Notes: generated by a model not told the origin, from the letters alone. Numbered from the stretch's first letter, positions 34,178-43,337 are shown. The stretch: 64,000 nt of DNA from JACVCK01 sp041940385 (GCA_041940385.1 JBGTSD010000002.1:4966-68965); one strand, 5' to 3'. Program-made: numbers and translations.

Positions 34178-34837
34178 TTACTGAAGCGGCTTGCGGGGAC
34201 GGGACTCACGCCCCATGGCGGCAAGAACCGCGAGGGCCGCGAGGGCGGCGCCGCCCGGCGCGGGCACGCTCACCTGGGCGATCGACACGTTGTCGATGCC
34301 CCAGGACTCGTCGCTGATGCCCTGGAGGCCGTGGCCAAAGAAGGTGATGACGGTGGAGACGTCCGCGGCGGTGAAGCCGAGGGTCATGCCGCGATAGATC
34401 GAGTCCGCCCAGCGCGACGTGAAGCCGAGGTTGACGCCGGGGCCGCCCTCGGTGGGCGTGCCGGTGAACGTCGCGGGGCCCGTGCCGTTGGTGAAGGTTT
34501 CGCGGAGCAGTGTGGTCTCGTCGGCCATGACGCCGAAGGTGTCGGTGCCCCAGCGCGAGCTGGTGCCGTCCCAGGAGTCGATGATGTAGAGATCGAACGT
34601 CAGCTCGTAGTCGGCGCCGGCGACGGTGTCGACCGTGAGGTTGACGCGCTGATTGCCGAAGCGTCCGAGAAACGTGGTGAAGGTGTTCGCGGTGGTGCGC
34701 GTCGTCGTGGACCACTCGGCGCCGACGCCGGTCTGGAAGTCGGCGGTGTAGCCGTGGGCGATCGCGCCGCTCGCGGCGACGGAGATGGCAAGTCCGAGTG
34801 ACGCGGTCGGCATCCAGAAACGCATCGGGTTGCTCAC
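34178..34837 (-). CDS. Secreted protein with PEP-CTERM-like sorting signal
   Basis: A 219-residue protein: signal peptide (MRFWMPTASLGLAISVAASGAIAHG), a beta-sandwich domain (YTADFQTGVGAEWS, YELTFDLYIIDSWDG, ITFFGHGLQGISDESWGIDNVSIAQV) like lectin-type choice-of-anchor domains, and a C-terminal VPAPGGAALAALAVLAAMG ending in RESRPRK. The motif, hydrophobic helix and basic end form the PEP-CTERM type signal recognised by exosortases. No exosortase gene is in the window. GTG 34837 is chosen for its GGAAGGGA site about ten bases upstream; ATG 34825 is the alternative and carries the same leader. Confidence 0.8.
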   Translation of the reverse strand: MSNPMRFWMPTASLGLAISVAASGAIAHGYTADFQTGVGAEWSTTTRTTANTFTTFLGRFGNQRVNLTVDTVAGADYELTFDLYIIDSWDGTSSRWGTDTFGVMADETTLLRETFTNGTGPATFTGTPTEGGPGVNLGFTSRWADSIYRGMTLGFTAADVSTVITFFGHGLQGISDESWGIDNVSIAQVSVPAPGGAALAALAVLAAMGRESRPRKPLQ

Positions 34838-35010
34838 GTTGGTCTTTCCCTTCCGTTGCGACGTGGCCGCGGGCTGGCGGCCGGTCTTGACAGAAAGGAG
34901 CGTCGAAAACGAAATCCGGCCGGGCAAGCGGCTTTTCAGCGTGCTGGACGGGCGCGTTCGGGTCCGATGTCGTTATCTGCGCGCCGCTCGCGACGACGCC
35001 GAACAACGAT

Positions 35011-36069
35011 CTAGCGCGTCGGCTGCTGCTGCGTCAGGCAGTGGATCGTGCCGAGTCCCCAAACCAGGTCGCGCGCGTGCACGCCGACGACGGGATGGTC
35101 CGGGAACAGTTGCGCGATCGTGTTGAGCGCGATGCGATCGGCCGGATCGTTGAACGTCGGCACGAGCACGCCGGCGTTGCACACGTAGAAGTTCGCGTAC
35201 GACGCGGGCAGGCGCTGGTCGTCGAAGAAGACCGGCGCGGGGTAAGGGATCGTGACGACGTGCAGCCCGGCCTCGCCGAGGATGCGCTCGTTCTCGAGGG
35301 ACGAGGCATGGTTCTCGTCGTCGGGATCGTCCTCGTACGCGAGCACCACGACGGGCTTGCCGTTGATGGGCGGCGCGAAGCGGGCGATGTCGTCGATGTG
35401 CCCGTGGGTGTCGTCGCCGACGCAGCCGCGCGGGAGCCACACGGTGCGCTCGATGCCGAGGTACTCGGCGAAGGCCTTCTCGTAGTCGGCGCGCGAGAGC
35501 CCGGGGTTGCGCGCCTGGGTATTCTCGTCGAGGAGACATTCCTCGGTGACGAGCATGATTCCCGCGCCGTCGGTCTCGATGGCGCCGCCCTCGAGGATGA
35601 GCCGCCCGCGCCCGTCGGGACGCATGGCCTCGATGCGCGGGATGCCCGTGAGCGCTTCGACGCGTGTCGGCGTGGCGTCGTCGAGCTTCCAGTTGGGGTA
35701 CTTGGCCCAGGCGTTGAAGCCCCAGTCGATCGCCTGGAGGCCCTGCCCGGTGCGCACGAAGGTCGGACCGATGTCGCGCAGCCAGCCGCGGTCGGTGGGC
35801 CAGAGGTGGAAGCGCACGCGCTGCATCGCGGCGCCGGATCGCGCGCAGCACTCGCGGGCGCGCTCGAGGATGCGCTCGTGATGACAGAGGACCTCGACGC
35901 GCTCGCCGCGAGCTTCGGACGCCCCGGCAATCAGCCGGACCATCTCGGCGAATGCCCAGTCGATCGGCCCGAACTTGTCGGGCCAGTCGTCCTCGTTGTG
36001 GGGCCAGGAGAGCCACGTCGCGTCGTGGCGCTCCCATTCGGCGGGCATGCGTCGGAGCGGCGCCGTCAT
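35011..36069 (-). CDS. aguA: Agmatine deiminase
   Basis: Converts agmatine to N-carbamoylputrescine and ammonia, the first step of the deiminase route to putrescine. The 352-residue protein has the family segments MPAEWERHDATWLSWPHN, WLRDIGPTFV, GWGFNAW-like DWGFNAWAKYPNW, LEGGAIETDG, HGHIDDIARF and the catalytic-Cys motif GLGTIHCLTQQQP (Cys344). The expected guanidino-group modifying triad (Glu/His/Asp plus Cys) is therefore present. It starts four bases after the aguB stop, so both are made from one transcript. Confidence 0.96.
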   Translation of the reverse strand: MTAPLRRMPAEWERHDATWLSWPHNEDDWPDKFGPIDWAFAEMVRLIAGASEARGERVEVLCHHERILERARECCARSGAAMQRVRFHLWPTDRGWLRDIGPTFVRTGQGLQAIDWGFNAWAKYPNWKLDDATPTRVEALTGIPRIEAMRPDGRGRLILEGGAIETDGAGIMLVTEECLLDENTQARNPGLSRADYEKAFAEYLGIERTVWLPRGCVGDDTHGHIDDIARFAPPINGKPVVVLAYEDDPDDENHASSLENERILGEAGLHVVTIPYPAPVFFDDQRLPASYANFYVCNAGVLVPTFNDPADRIALNTIAQLFPDHPVVGVHARDLVWGLGTIHCLTQQQPTR

Positions 36070-36073
36070 GGCG

Positions 36074-37027
36074 TCAGCCGTTACCGATCCAGCGGCGGGT
36101 GAGGGGCTCGAACGCGTCCACGCGCCGGTCGCGGAAGAACGGCCAGTGGCGGCGCGTCTTGTCGATGAGCGAGCGGTCGCACTCGTGGATGATCACGGCC
36201 TCCTCGTGCGTCGGGCCCTCGGCGACGATGCGCCCGAACGGATCGGCGACGAACGAGGAGCCGAAGAAGTCGATGCCGCTGGTGCCGGGCTCGTCCTCGT
36301 GGCCGGTGCGGTTGACCGCGGCGACGAACAACTCATTGGACACCGCGTGCGCGCGCTGCACGGTCCGCCAGCCGTCGCGATGCTCCTCGCCGAACTGGGA
36401 CTTCTCTTCCGGGCGCCAGCCGATGGCGGTGGGATAGAAGATGACCTCGGCGCCGAGAAGCGCCGTGATGCGCGCATTCTCCGGATACCACTGGTCCCAG
36501 CAGATCAGGACGCCGACCTTGGCGAAGCGCGTGTTCCACACGCGGTAGCCGCTCGCCGCGTTGCACTTCTTGGCCGTGCCGGGCGCGGGGACCTCCGCGT
36601 CGCCGGGGGTGAAGTAGAACTTCTCGTAGTAAAGGGGATCGTCCGGGATCTGCATCTTGCGATAGACGCCGAGGAGATCGCCGTCGGCGTCGATGATCGC
36701 GGCGGAGTTGTGATAGAGGCCCGGGGCGCGCTTCTCGAAGATCGGCGCGATCACCACGACGCCGAGCTTCTTGGCCTCCTCCTGGCAGGCGAGCACGGTC
36801 GGCCCGGTGTCGGGGCCGAGGATCGGCTCCGCGATGTCGAAGAGGTCGAAGTCCTCGCGCTTGCAGAAGTAGGTCGCGTTGAACATCTCCTGCAGGCAGA
36901 CGATCTGGGCGCCGCGGGACGCGGCCTCGCGCACGCCATCGAGCGCGCGGTCGAGGTTGCGCTGGCGGTCCTCGGTGCAGGCGCGCTGGACGAGCCCGAC
37001 GGTGAAGGTGTTTTCTCGCGTGGTCAT
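36074..37027 (-). CDS. aguB: N-carbamoylputrescine amidase
   Basis: Nitrilase-superfamily enzyme that hydrolyses N-carbamoylputrescine to putrescine, CO2 and ammonia. The 317-residue protein carries the Glu-Lys-Cys triad: Glu47 in CLQEMF, Lys124 in YRKMQIP, Cys176 in LICWDQWYPE. Family-specific stretches such as PDDPLYYEKFYFTPGD and RTGHEDEPGTSGIDFFGSSF fit AguB rather than general nitrilases. A TACCAT element lies eight bases before ATG 37027. With aguA it completes agmatine-to-putrescine conversion; no arginine decarboxylase is in the window. Confidence 0.96.
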   Translation of the reverse strand: MTTRENTFTVGLVQRACTEDRQRNLDRALDGVREAASRGAQIVCLQEMFNATYFCKREDFDLFDIAEPILGPDTGPTVLACQEEAKKLGVVVIAPIFEKRAPGLYHNSAAIIDADGDLLGVYRKMQIPDDPLYYEKFYFTPGDAEVPAPGTAKKCNAASGYRVWNTRFAKVGVLICWDQWYPENARITALLGAEVIFYPTAIGWRPEEKSQFGEEHRDGWRTVQRAHAVSNELFVAAVNRTGHEDEPGTSGIDFFGSSFVADPFGRIVAEGPTHEEAVIIHECDRSLIDKTRRHWPFFRDRRVDAFEPLTRRWIGNG

Positions 37028-37066
37028 GGGCCGGGATGGTAGCCCGGCGGTGCGTGGGGGGCCGGG

Positions 37067-37072
37067 TATGCT
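37067..37072 (+). promoter_or_regulatory. -10 element abutting the start of the 37079 membrane protein
   Basis: TATGCT ends six bases before ATG 37079, with no Shine-Dalgarno. It faces the aguB TACCAT element (minus strand, 37036-37041), giving a compact divergent promoter pair. Confidence 0.45.
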
Positions 37073-37078
37073 GTGGGC

Positions 37079-37765
37079 ATGGCGGCGGAAGCGGACAGCA
37101 CGGGCGGCGAGAGCGGCAAGAAGCCCTACGACGTCGAGCCGACGCCCGCGCCGCCGCGCGAGGCGACGCCGCCCACAAAGGACAAGCCGGCGAAGGTCGT
37201 CGTCGTGCGCGAGCCCGAGGCGCTGTCACGCCTGGGTTGGCTGTCGTGGCAGGTGCTGACGACCGTCGGCGTGACGACGCTGGTGACGGCGATGATTCTC
37301 GCGGCCGTGCAGGCGTCGAGGATGCCCAAGCCGGAAGAGTCCGGGTGGGCGCCGCGCTCGCTCGTGGCCGCCGGGCGCGTGCTGCTGCTGGGACCGGTGT
37401 TCGCGGCGCTGGGCGTGGGCGCGGTGGGGATCGCGTCTCTCGCGCTCAAGCGGCCCTTCGGCGAACTGCGTCTCGCGGGCTCGCGGATGCTCGCGGGCGT
37501 CGGCGTATTCTGGCTGATCGTCGCGCTCGGGCCGCTCTTCAGCGATGCCCGCGCGGTGGAGCAGGTGGTGAGCTGGTTCATCGGCGCCGCGGCGTATTTC
37601 CTCATCATCTGGGCGTCGTTCCGCTTCTCGCGCAACACGGCGATGCTGATCGCGGCGATCCACCTCGCGCTCTGGGGCGTGGTGCAGCTCCTGATCTGGG
37701 CGATCCCGCGCTTGGCGAGCGGCGCGGAGAGCGCGAGCGCCACCGGCGCGGCGCCGGGGGCATGA
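37079..37765 (+). CDS. Polytopic membrane protein of unknown function
   Basis: A 228-residue protein with a charged Pro-rich cytoplasmic N-terminus (about 50 residues) and four to five hydrophobic helices: VLTTVGVTTLVTAMILAAVQ, VLLLGPVFAALGVGAVGIAS, MLAGVGVFWLIVALGPLF, WFIGAAAYFLIIWASF, AMLIAAIHLALWGVVQLLIW. I do not recognise a family. ATG 37079 is chosen for the TATGCT element six bases upstream. Its stop overlaps the methyltransferase start by ATGA, so the three genes 37079-39428 form one coupled operon. Confidence 0.8.
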   Translation: MAAEADSTGGESGKKPYDVEPTPAPPREATPPTKDKPAKVVVVREPEALSRLGWLSWQVLTTVGVTTLVTAMILAAVQASRMPKPEESGWAPRSLVAAGRVLLLGPVFAALGVGAVGIASLALKRPFGELRLAGSRMLAGVGVFWLIVALGPLFSDARAVEQVVSWFIGAAAYFLIIWASFRFSRNTAMLIAAIHLALWGVVQLLIWAIPRLASGAESASATGAAPGA

Positions 37766-38514
37766 CCATGTCCGCCGTCGCCACCCCCACACCGACCGGC
37801 GCGCCGCTGCGCGAGATGGCCATCCCCGGCACCCACGCGCGCGTCGTTCAATTGCTGAGCAATGTGCGCGCACCGGGCAAGGACGTGCGCCTCCTCGACA
37901 TCGGCGCCGGACAGGGCGCGCTGTCGGCGAAGCTCCTCGAGGCCGGCTACGACGTGCACGCGTGCGATCTCTATCCGGAGATGTTCCGCGCTCCCGGAAT
38001 CCAATGCCTCGGCGTCGACGCGAACGGCAAACTGCCGTACGAGGACCAGTCATTCGATCTCGCGATCGCGGTGGAGGTCGTCGAGCACCTGGAATCGCAC
38101 CGCACGTTCTTCGCCGAGGCGCGCCGGATCCTCAGGCCTGGCGGCGCGATGGTCTATACGACGCCAAACATCTCGTCGTTCAAGTCGCGGGTGTCGTTCC
38201 TCTTCACGGGCTACTTTTATTCCTTCCCGCCGCTCGATCCCGACGTGCACGACCCCGTGCGCCAGCACCTCGCGTCGTTCACCGTCGATCGCCACCGCTT
38301 CATGCTGGGCCAGAGCGGCCTGCGCCTCGAGCGGCTGATGACCGACAAGCGCCAGGGCTCGTCCCTCGCGTGGGGCTGGCTGGCGCCGCTGGTGCGTCTG
38401 CTCGCGCGGCGCAAGTGGGGCGCGGGCGAGGGCGTGCGCCTCCAGAACTCGGCCGAAGCGCTCTTTGGGCGCAAGCTCGTGGTCGTCGCGCGCCGCGATG
38501 GAGATGCGTCGTGA
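37762..38514 (+). CDS. Class I SAM-dependent methyltransferase
   Basis: A 250-residue cytoplasmic methyltransferase. Motif I is RLLDIGAGQGALSAKLLEAG, then DVHACDLYP (acidic end of strand 2), DLAIAVEVVEHLE (motif IV with the VEHLE typical of Methyltransf_11/23) and ILRPGGAMVYTTPNISS. The C-terminal part (FYSFPPLDPDVHDPVRQHLASF) resembles small-molecule or lipid/glycan methyltransferases, but the substrate is unknown. ATG 37762 overlaps the preceding stop (ATGA). The next gene starts at GTG 38511 inside its stop (GTGA), so both junctions are translationally coupled. Confidence 0.88.
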   Translation: MTMSAVATPTPTGAPLREMAIPGTHARVVQLLSNVRAPGKDVRLLDIGAGQGALSAKLLEAGYDVHACDLYPEMFRAPGIQCLGVDANGKLPYEDQSFDLAIAVEVVEHLESHRTFFAEARRILRPGGAMVYTTPNISSFKSRVSFLFTGYFYSFPPLDPDVHDPVRQHLASFTVDRHRFMLGQSGLRLERLMTDKRQGSSLAWGWLAPLVRLLARRKWGAGEGVRLQNSAEALFGRKLVVVARRDGDAS

Positions 38515-39428
38515 GCGCGGTCTGGATCAACGGCGACTTCGTCGATCGGAGTGACGCGCGGGTCTCGGCCTTCGACGCGGGCATGCAGCACGCCGTCGGA
38601 CTGTTCGAGACGATGCTCGCGGTGCGCGGGCGCGTCTACCGCGCGTTCGATCACCTCGACCGGCTCCATCGCTCCGCCCATCAGCTCGGTCTTACCGAGT
38701 CGCTCCGCCTCAACCCCCTCGGCGATGCGCTCCAGCGCGTCGTGGAGCGCTCCGGCCTCGAGCGCTCCCGCGTGCGGCTCACGCTGACCGGCGGCGATCT
38801 CAACCTCCTCGCCTCCGGGGCCGGGGACGGGGGGTCGCCGCACGATCCGACGATCATCATCGCCGCCCAGCCGGCGACGGCGTATCCCGCGGAGATGTTC
38901 GAGCGCGGCGTGATGGCGGTGATCGGCGCGTTTAAGCTCAACCCGCTCGACCCGACGCAGGGGCACAAGACCCTCTCCTACTGGACGCGACTCCGCGAAC
39001 TCCAGCACGCCGCCCGCGCCGGCGCGGGCGAGGCAATCCTCCTCCAGGTGACCAACCACCTCGGCGGCGGCGCGGTGAGCAACCTCTTCGTCGTGAAGGA
39101 CGGCGCGCTGCTGACGCCGATCGCGCGGGGCGAAGAGGATCCCTCCCCCCAGTCGCTGCCGAGCCCGGTGCTGCCGGGCATCACGCGTGCGGCCATCCTG
39201 GAGTTCGCCGGACACCTGGGCGTGGAGTGCCACGCGCGGATGCTCACGGTGGACGATCTCCTCGGCGCCGACGAGGTGTTCCTCACCAACTCCTCGTGGG
39301 GCGTGCTGCCCGTGGTGCGGGTCGAAGCGGCGACAATCGGCCCGGGAACGCCCGGAACGATCACCCGCAGTCTCCGCGCGAAATGGCTGAGGGCGGTGGA
39401 GGAACAAGGAGAGGACGAGCCGCTGTAG
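38511..39428 (+). CDS. Class IV PLP aminotransferase (ADC lyase / branched-chain type)
   Basis: A 305-residue fold-type IV PLP enzyme. It has VWINGDFVDRSDARVSAFDAG at the N-terminus, GLFETMLAVRGRVYRAFDHL, the Schiff-base lysine region GHKTLSYWTRL, ILLQVTNHLGGGAVSNLFVV, the PG[IV]TR element LPGITRAAILE, and LTNSSWGVLPVV. The FETMLAVRG and SNLFVVKDG signatures are shared by aminodeoxychorismate lyase (folate synthesis), branched-chain and D-amino-acid aminotransferases, so the substrate cannot be fixed. GTG 38511 is dictated by the GTGA overlap and by the family start. Confidence 0.88.
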   Translation: MSAVWINGDFVDRSDARVSAFDAGMQHAVGLFETMLAVRGRVYRAFDHLDRLHRSAHQLGLTESLRLNPLGDALQRVVERSGLERSRVRLTLTGGDLNLLASGAGDGGSPHDPTIIIAAQPATAYPAEMFERGVMAVIGAFKLNPLDPTQGHKTLSYWTRLRELQHAARAGAGEAILLQVTNHLGGGAVSNLFVVKDGALLTPIARGEEDPSPQSLPSPVLPGITRAAILEFAGHLGVECHARMLTVDDLLGADEVFLTNSSWGVLPVVRVEAATIGPGTPGTITRSLRAKWLRAVEEQGEDEPL

Positions 39429-39468
39429 CCGCGGCCGCAGCCCACTCTGCGCGGTACTCTGGAGAGCC

Positions 39469-40356
39469 ATGAGCGACAATCCCTACGCCTCGTATCCCAA
39501 CGAGCGGAAGTACGACGAGTTCGACTCCGAGCCCCAGCGCATGAGTTGGCTCGCCGTGCTCTCGATGATCTTCGCGGTCATCTGCTGCATCCCGGGCTTC
39601 GGCCTGATCGCGGCGATTTTGGGCATCGGCGCGCTCGTCGCGATCCGCGGCTCGGGCGGCCGGCTCGGCGGGCGCGCGCTCGCCATCGTCGGCGCGCTCC
39701 TGGGCTTCCTCGCGACCATCGCCTGGCTCGTCCTCCTGATCGGCGTCGCCAGCGGCTGGCGCATCTACACCGAGCAGATCATCGGCGGCACGGGCGAGAT
39801 CCTCGAAGCCATGCAGGACGACGACGTCGGCGAGTTCCGCGAGCATCTCTTCGAGAGCGCCTCCGCCGAACTGTCCGACGAGGACATCCGCGCCTTCTTC
39901 GCCGCCGTCGAGCACGAATACGGCGACTACATCCAGGCGCCGCAGACCCTCGGCGAGATGCTCGAAGCGTTCGGCGAGGCCTACGGCGGCGCCGGCGTGC
40001 GCGGCGGGAACGCCGGCGGCGGTCAGCAGGAGCCGCCGATCCCCGTGCCCGTCGAGTTCACGCTCGGCAAGACCGTCATCCACGTGCTCATCAGCCCGCC
40101 GGACTCCTTCAGCACCTCCAAGCTGCGCATCGTGGACATGTTCGTCATCATGAAGAACCGCAAGGCGCTCACGCTCCGCAAGGACGGGCCCGCCGCGGAC
40201 GGCGCGGTGTCGCAGAGCTTCGACCCCGTGCACTGGAGCGAACTGTCCGCGGAGAAGCTGTCGCCGCCCTCGCCGAGCGCGCCCGAAGCGCCGGCGCCGG
40301 AGGAAACGCCGGACGCGGCGCCGGCCGAGGAGCCCGCGCCCGCGCCGGAGTCCTGA
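39469..40356 (+). CDS. Two-helix membrane protein, DUF4190-like N-terminus
   Basis: A 295-residue protein. The N-terminal ~100 residues hold two or three helices with the Gly-rich pattern of DUF4190 proteins (LAVLSMIFAVICCIPGFGLI, ILGIGALVAIRGSGGRLGGRALAIVGALLGFLATIAW). An acidic soluble domain of about 140 residues follows, and a Pro/Glu/Ala-rich tail from about 258. TACTCT lies eight bases before ATG 39469, with GGAGAG between, so both initiation signals are present. Its stop is immediately adjacent to that of the convergent permease gene (TGA/TCA at 40354-40359). Function is unknown. Confidence 0.78.
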   Translation: MSDNPYASYPNERKYDEFDSEPQRMSWLAVLSMIFAVICCIPGFGLIAAILGIGALVAIRGSGGRLGGRALAIVGALLGFLATIAWLVLLIGVASGWRIYTEQIIGGTGEILEAMQDDDVGEFREHLFESASAELSDEDIRAFFAAVEHEYGDYIQAPQTLGEMLEAFGEAYGGAGVRGGNAGGGQQEPPIPVPVEFTLGKTVIHVLISPPDSFSTSKLRIVDMFVIMKNRKALTLRKDGPAADGAVSQSFDPVHWSELSAEKLSPPSPSAPEAPAPEETPDAAPAEEPAPAPES

Positions 40357-41454
40357 TCAGGTCCGGACGCTGACGATCGCCGCGAGCGCCACCGGCGCCA
40401 GGATCATCACCGGGACGAACACGCCGATCGGCGCGGGCAGCCCCGGGAACGCCGCGACCGGCCCGAGCACGCTGGCGACCAGGGCCGCGCCCGCGATCGG
40501 CGCCGCCTTGACGGTCTGCGTGACCATGTTCTTCGGCTCGCGCACGAGATAGAACGGTAGGGCGATGATCAGCGCGAGCATCATGCCAGCGAGCGTGGCG
40601 ACACGTCCGAAGCGGATGCGGTCGAATCGGTCGCGCGTGACGTCGTCCACCGGCGCGTGGCGCAGCATCGCGCCGATCTGTCGCCAGGAAAGGTTCTGGC
40701 CGTAGCCCTCGAAGCGGCGGACGACGAGCGCCGTCGGGTCGAGGTCGGTGACGAAGGCGCCGCGCTGCAGGTCCGCGCTGGGCCGGCCGGACTCGACCTT
40801 CATGCCCTGCAGCACCCAGGCGCGTCCGTCCCACGTGGCGCCCGAAGCGGAGACCCGCGCGGTCGCGCGCCCCTCGCCGTCGCGCTCCCAGATGCGCAGG
40901 CGCTCGAGCCGTCCCTCGGGCACGTTGTATTCAACCGCGTACAGCAGCCGCCCCTGGCCGTCCTTGAGCAGCGGAACGTCGAAGGGCTTGAGATCGCGCC
41001 GGAGCGCATCGTTGATGTCGCGCGTCAAGAGCGGCGCCATCGCGGGGACGACGAACTCCTGGTTGACCGCCTGCAGGCCGCAGACACCGAGCCCGACGAT
41101 CAGGAACGGGCGCGCCAGCCGGTGCAGACTCAGCCCGCCCGCGAGCGCGGCGACCAACTCCCTCCGGCGCACGAGCTGCGAGCACGTGAAGCCCATCGCC
41201 GCGACCAGCACCATGCCCGAGAGGTAGTTCCCGAGCTGCAGCAGGCGCGGGCCCCAGAGGTCCACGATCCACACGATCGTCGCGAGCCCCTGACGCAGCG
41301 ACGAGGAATCTCCCGCGATCTCGCTGCCCTTCTCGAAGAAGCGCGCGAGATTCAGGATGACGTCGATGGTCACGATCAGCGTGCCGAAGAGCGCGAACAG
41401 CACCACGACGTTCACGACGTACTGCCGGGCGATGTAGCGGTCGAGTCGGTTCAT
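40357..41454 (-). CDS. LptF/LptG-family permease (shorter partner)
   Basis: A 365-residue inner-membrane protein of the YjgP/YjgQ family, the transmembrane half of the LptB2FG lipopolysaccharide export machine. It has the N-terminal LDRYIARQYVVNVVVLFALFG helix, TCSQLVRRRELVAALAGGLS (the coupling-helix region facing the ATPase), NQEFVVPAM, a periplasmic beta-jellyroll segment (about 160-240), and C-terminal helices starting FGRVATLAGMMLALIIALPFY. ATG 41454 follows the stop of the longer partner by six bases. The pair implies an LPS-like outer membrane lipid; LptB is not in the window. Confidence 0.88.
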   Translation of the reverse strand: MNRLDRYIARQYVVNVVVLFALFGTLIVTIDVILNLARFFEKGSEIAGDSSSLRQGLATIVWIVDLWGPRLLQLGNYLSGMVLVAAMGFTCSQLVRRRELVAALAGGLSLHRLARPFLIVGLGVCGLQAVNQEFVVPAMAPLLTRDINDALRRDLKPFDVPLLKDGQGRLLYAVEYNVPEGRLERLRIWERDGEGRATARVSASGATWDGRAWVLQGMKVESGRPSADLQRGAFVTDLDPTALVVRRFEGYGQNLSWRQIGAMLRHAPVDDVTRDRFDRIRFGRVATLAGMMLALIIALPFYLVREPKNMVTQTVKAAPIAGAALVASVLGPVAAFPGLPAPIGVFVPVMILAPVALAAIVSVRT

Positions 41455-41460
41455 GACGCG

Positions 41461-43119
41461 TCAGTGCCGGCGCAGCCGGAGGAACTCCACGAGGATGAAG
41501 AGCGCGAGCCCGCCCACGCCGGACCACATCAGGATCAGCCCGTGCGCGCCGGAGCGGTGCGCCATGCTCTCGCCGGCCTCGATCGTGATCAGCGCGAGGA
41601 CGGAGGGGAAGAACGACCAGGTGTACACGAGCAGCGGCCTGCTCTCGGCGAGTCGCAGGCCCGCGACGGCGCCGGCGAGGAGCATGACCAGGCACGCCGT
41701 GGACGCCGCGATGCGCTCCTGTCGCTTGCTGACGATCTCGCGCTCCAGCTCCGCAATGCGATCGCGCAGCAGGCGCACGCGATCGGCGATCGTCATGTCG
41801 CCGGTGGCCGCGGCCTCGTCCTCGGCGACATCCATCAGGTCCGCCACGGACATCTGCAGCAGCGGCGTGGATTCCTCGCCGGTGAGATAGAGCGGACCGA
41901 TGACCTGCCGACCACGCTTCGTCGGGTCGCCCTCGGCGCTGGGGTCGCGCGTCTCGACGTCCTCGAGCTCGAGCAGCAGGCGCTGACGCGGCTCCGCGGC
42001 GGTCATCGGCGTCTCATCGAGCGCCAGCCACGCGCCGCCGGCGCTCTGCATGCGCACGCGATCGGCGCGCAGCCGCCACGTCAGGTCCACGGCGTTCCGG
42101 CTCTCGCCGGGGACCAGGCGCCAGCGCCCGTCCTCCTGCCGGCGCACGGCGGAGGCGCGGATCTGCACCTGCTGACCGTCGGCGTCCACCAGCTTCAGCG
42201 CGCCCGTGCCGCGCAGCGAGGAGAGGAGCTCATGCTCGATGCGCCCGCGCTCCATCGCGCTCACCAGCTCGCGCCGGCGATAGTCGATCGAGCCGACGCG
42301 CTCCGGGTTGCGCCGAAGCTCCTCCATGCTCGCCCACGTGTGGAACTTCGGATCGTCGCTGAAGCCGCCGGGCAGCGCGAAGCGGAAACCGACGGTCCCG
42401 CTCTCCGCGGCGCCCTCACCGGCGCGAACGACCACCGCGTCGCGCAGCGAGATGCGCACGCTCGTCTCGCTCATCGACGCGCCGACATAGAGCCACACAC
42501 CCGCGCGGCGCGCCGTCGCCTCCCACTCCGGCGCCCCGTCCTCGAGCGGCTTGAACGCCACGACGCCCTGCATGACGAGCACGTCCGAGGCGCCGCTGGA
42601 TTCATCGCGCCCGAGCTGGTCGATCTGGTCCGCGTGGAGGAGCACGCCGTCGGGCAGCCGGACCGACGCGCCGCTCTCGATGGCGTTGGTCAGGAACCGT
42701 CCGACGTCCTCGACCAGCAGCATCTCCATCGTGCGCAGGAAGCGCGGGATCGCGGAGTTGCTGAGAACGAAGAGGAACGCCGAGAGCACGACGCCGGTGA
42801 GCGCGGCGGGGATCAGGATGGCGCGATGGCTGACGCCGCCGGCCATCGCGGCCGTGGCCTCGTTATCGGAGGCGAAGCGATGGTGCGCGAGCGTCGCCCC
42901 GAAGCCGGAGGCGAAGGGCAGCGCGAACTGCAGCATGGGCAGGATCGCCAGGCCCATGAACTTCAGCGCCTGCGCGGGGTTGAGCTTGCCGTCGGCGAGG
43001 GGCTTGATCGCGGCGGCGAAGGCGATGACGCCCACCAGCACGGCCGCGGTCAGCGCGATCAGCCGCCAGAGGTCTCCCCCGAGGTACCGCCAGAGCGTGA
43101 TGGGCCAGCGCGCCCGCAT
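41461..43119 (-). CDS. LptF/LptG-family permease (long form)
   Basis: A 552-residue partner of the preceding permease. It begins with ITLWRYLGGDLWRLIALTAAVLVG, then FALPFASGFGATLAHHRFASDNEATAAMAGG, the family's cytoplasmic coupling region. A periplasmic segment of about 270 residues follows, longer than usual, then a coiled-coil stretch (DRVRLLRDRIAELEREIVSKRQ) and three C-terminal helices. LptF/LptG are normally about 350-400 residues, so roughly 150 extra residues lie in the periplasmic and helical part. It is the first gene of the two-gene minus-strand operon, divergent from the pseudopilin operon. Confidence 0.85.
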   Translation of the reverse strand: MRARWPITLWRYLGGDLWRLIALTAAVLVGVIAFAAAIKPLADGKLNPAQALKFMGLAILPMLQFALPFASGFGATLAHHRFASDNEATAAMAGGVSHRAILIPAALTGVVLSAFLFVLSNSAIPRFLRTMEMLLVEDVGRFLTNAIESGASVRLPDGVLLHADQIDQLGRDESSGASDVLVMQGVVAFKPLEDGAPEWEATARRAGVWLYVGASMSETSVRISLRDAVVVRAGEGAAESGTVGFRFALPGGFSDDPKFHTWASMEELRRNPERVGSIDYRRRELVSAMERGRIEHELLSSLRGTGALKLVDADGQQVQIRASAVRRQEDGRWRLVPGESRNAVDLTWRLRADRVRMQSAGGAWLALDETPMTAAEPRQRLLLELEDVETRDPSAEGDPTKRGRQVIGPLYLTGEESTPLLQMSVADLMDVAEDEAAATGDMTIADRVRLLRDRIAELEREIVSKRQERIAASTACLVMLLAGAVAGLRLAESRPLLVYTWSFFPSVLALITIEAGESMAHRSGAHGLILMWSGVGGLALFILVEFLRLRRH

Positions 43120-43337
43120 AAGAAGGCATCGTTGTGATCGGACGTCGATCCGGCAAGTCCGGGAACGCCGAAGGCGTCGGAACGCGGCGGAAAGGCGCGT
43201 GGCGCAGGTCTGTAGCGGTGGGTCGGGTTGCGCCGGGCGAGGGCGAGCGCGAATCGTGCGCCGGCCGCTGCCGGGGCTTGCCGCGCGCCGACCCCTTTAG
43301 GAGTGTCCATATCCGAAGCCCCACAGGAGCGGGCCCC

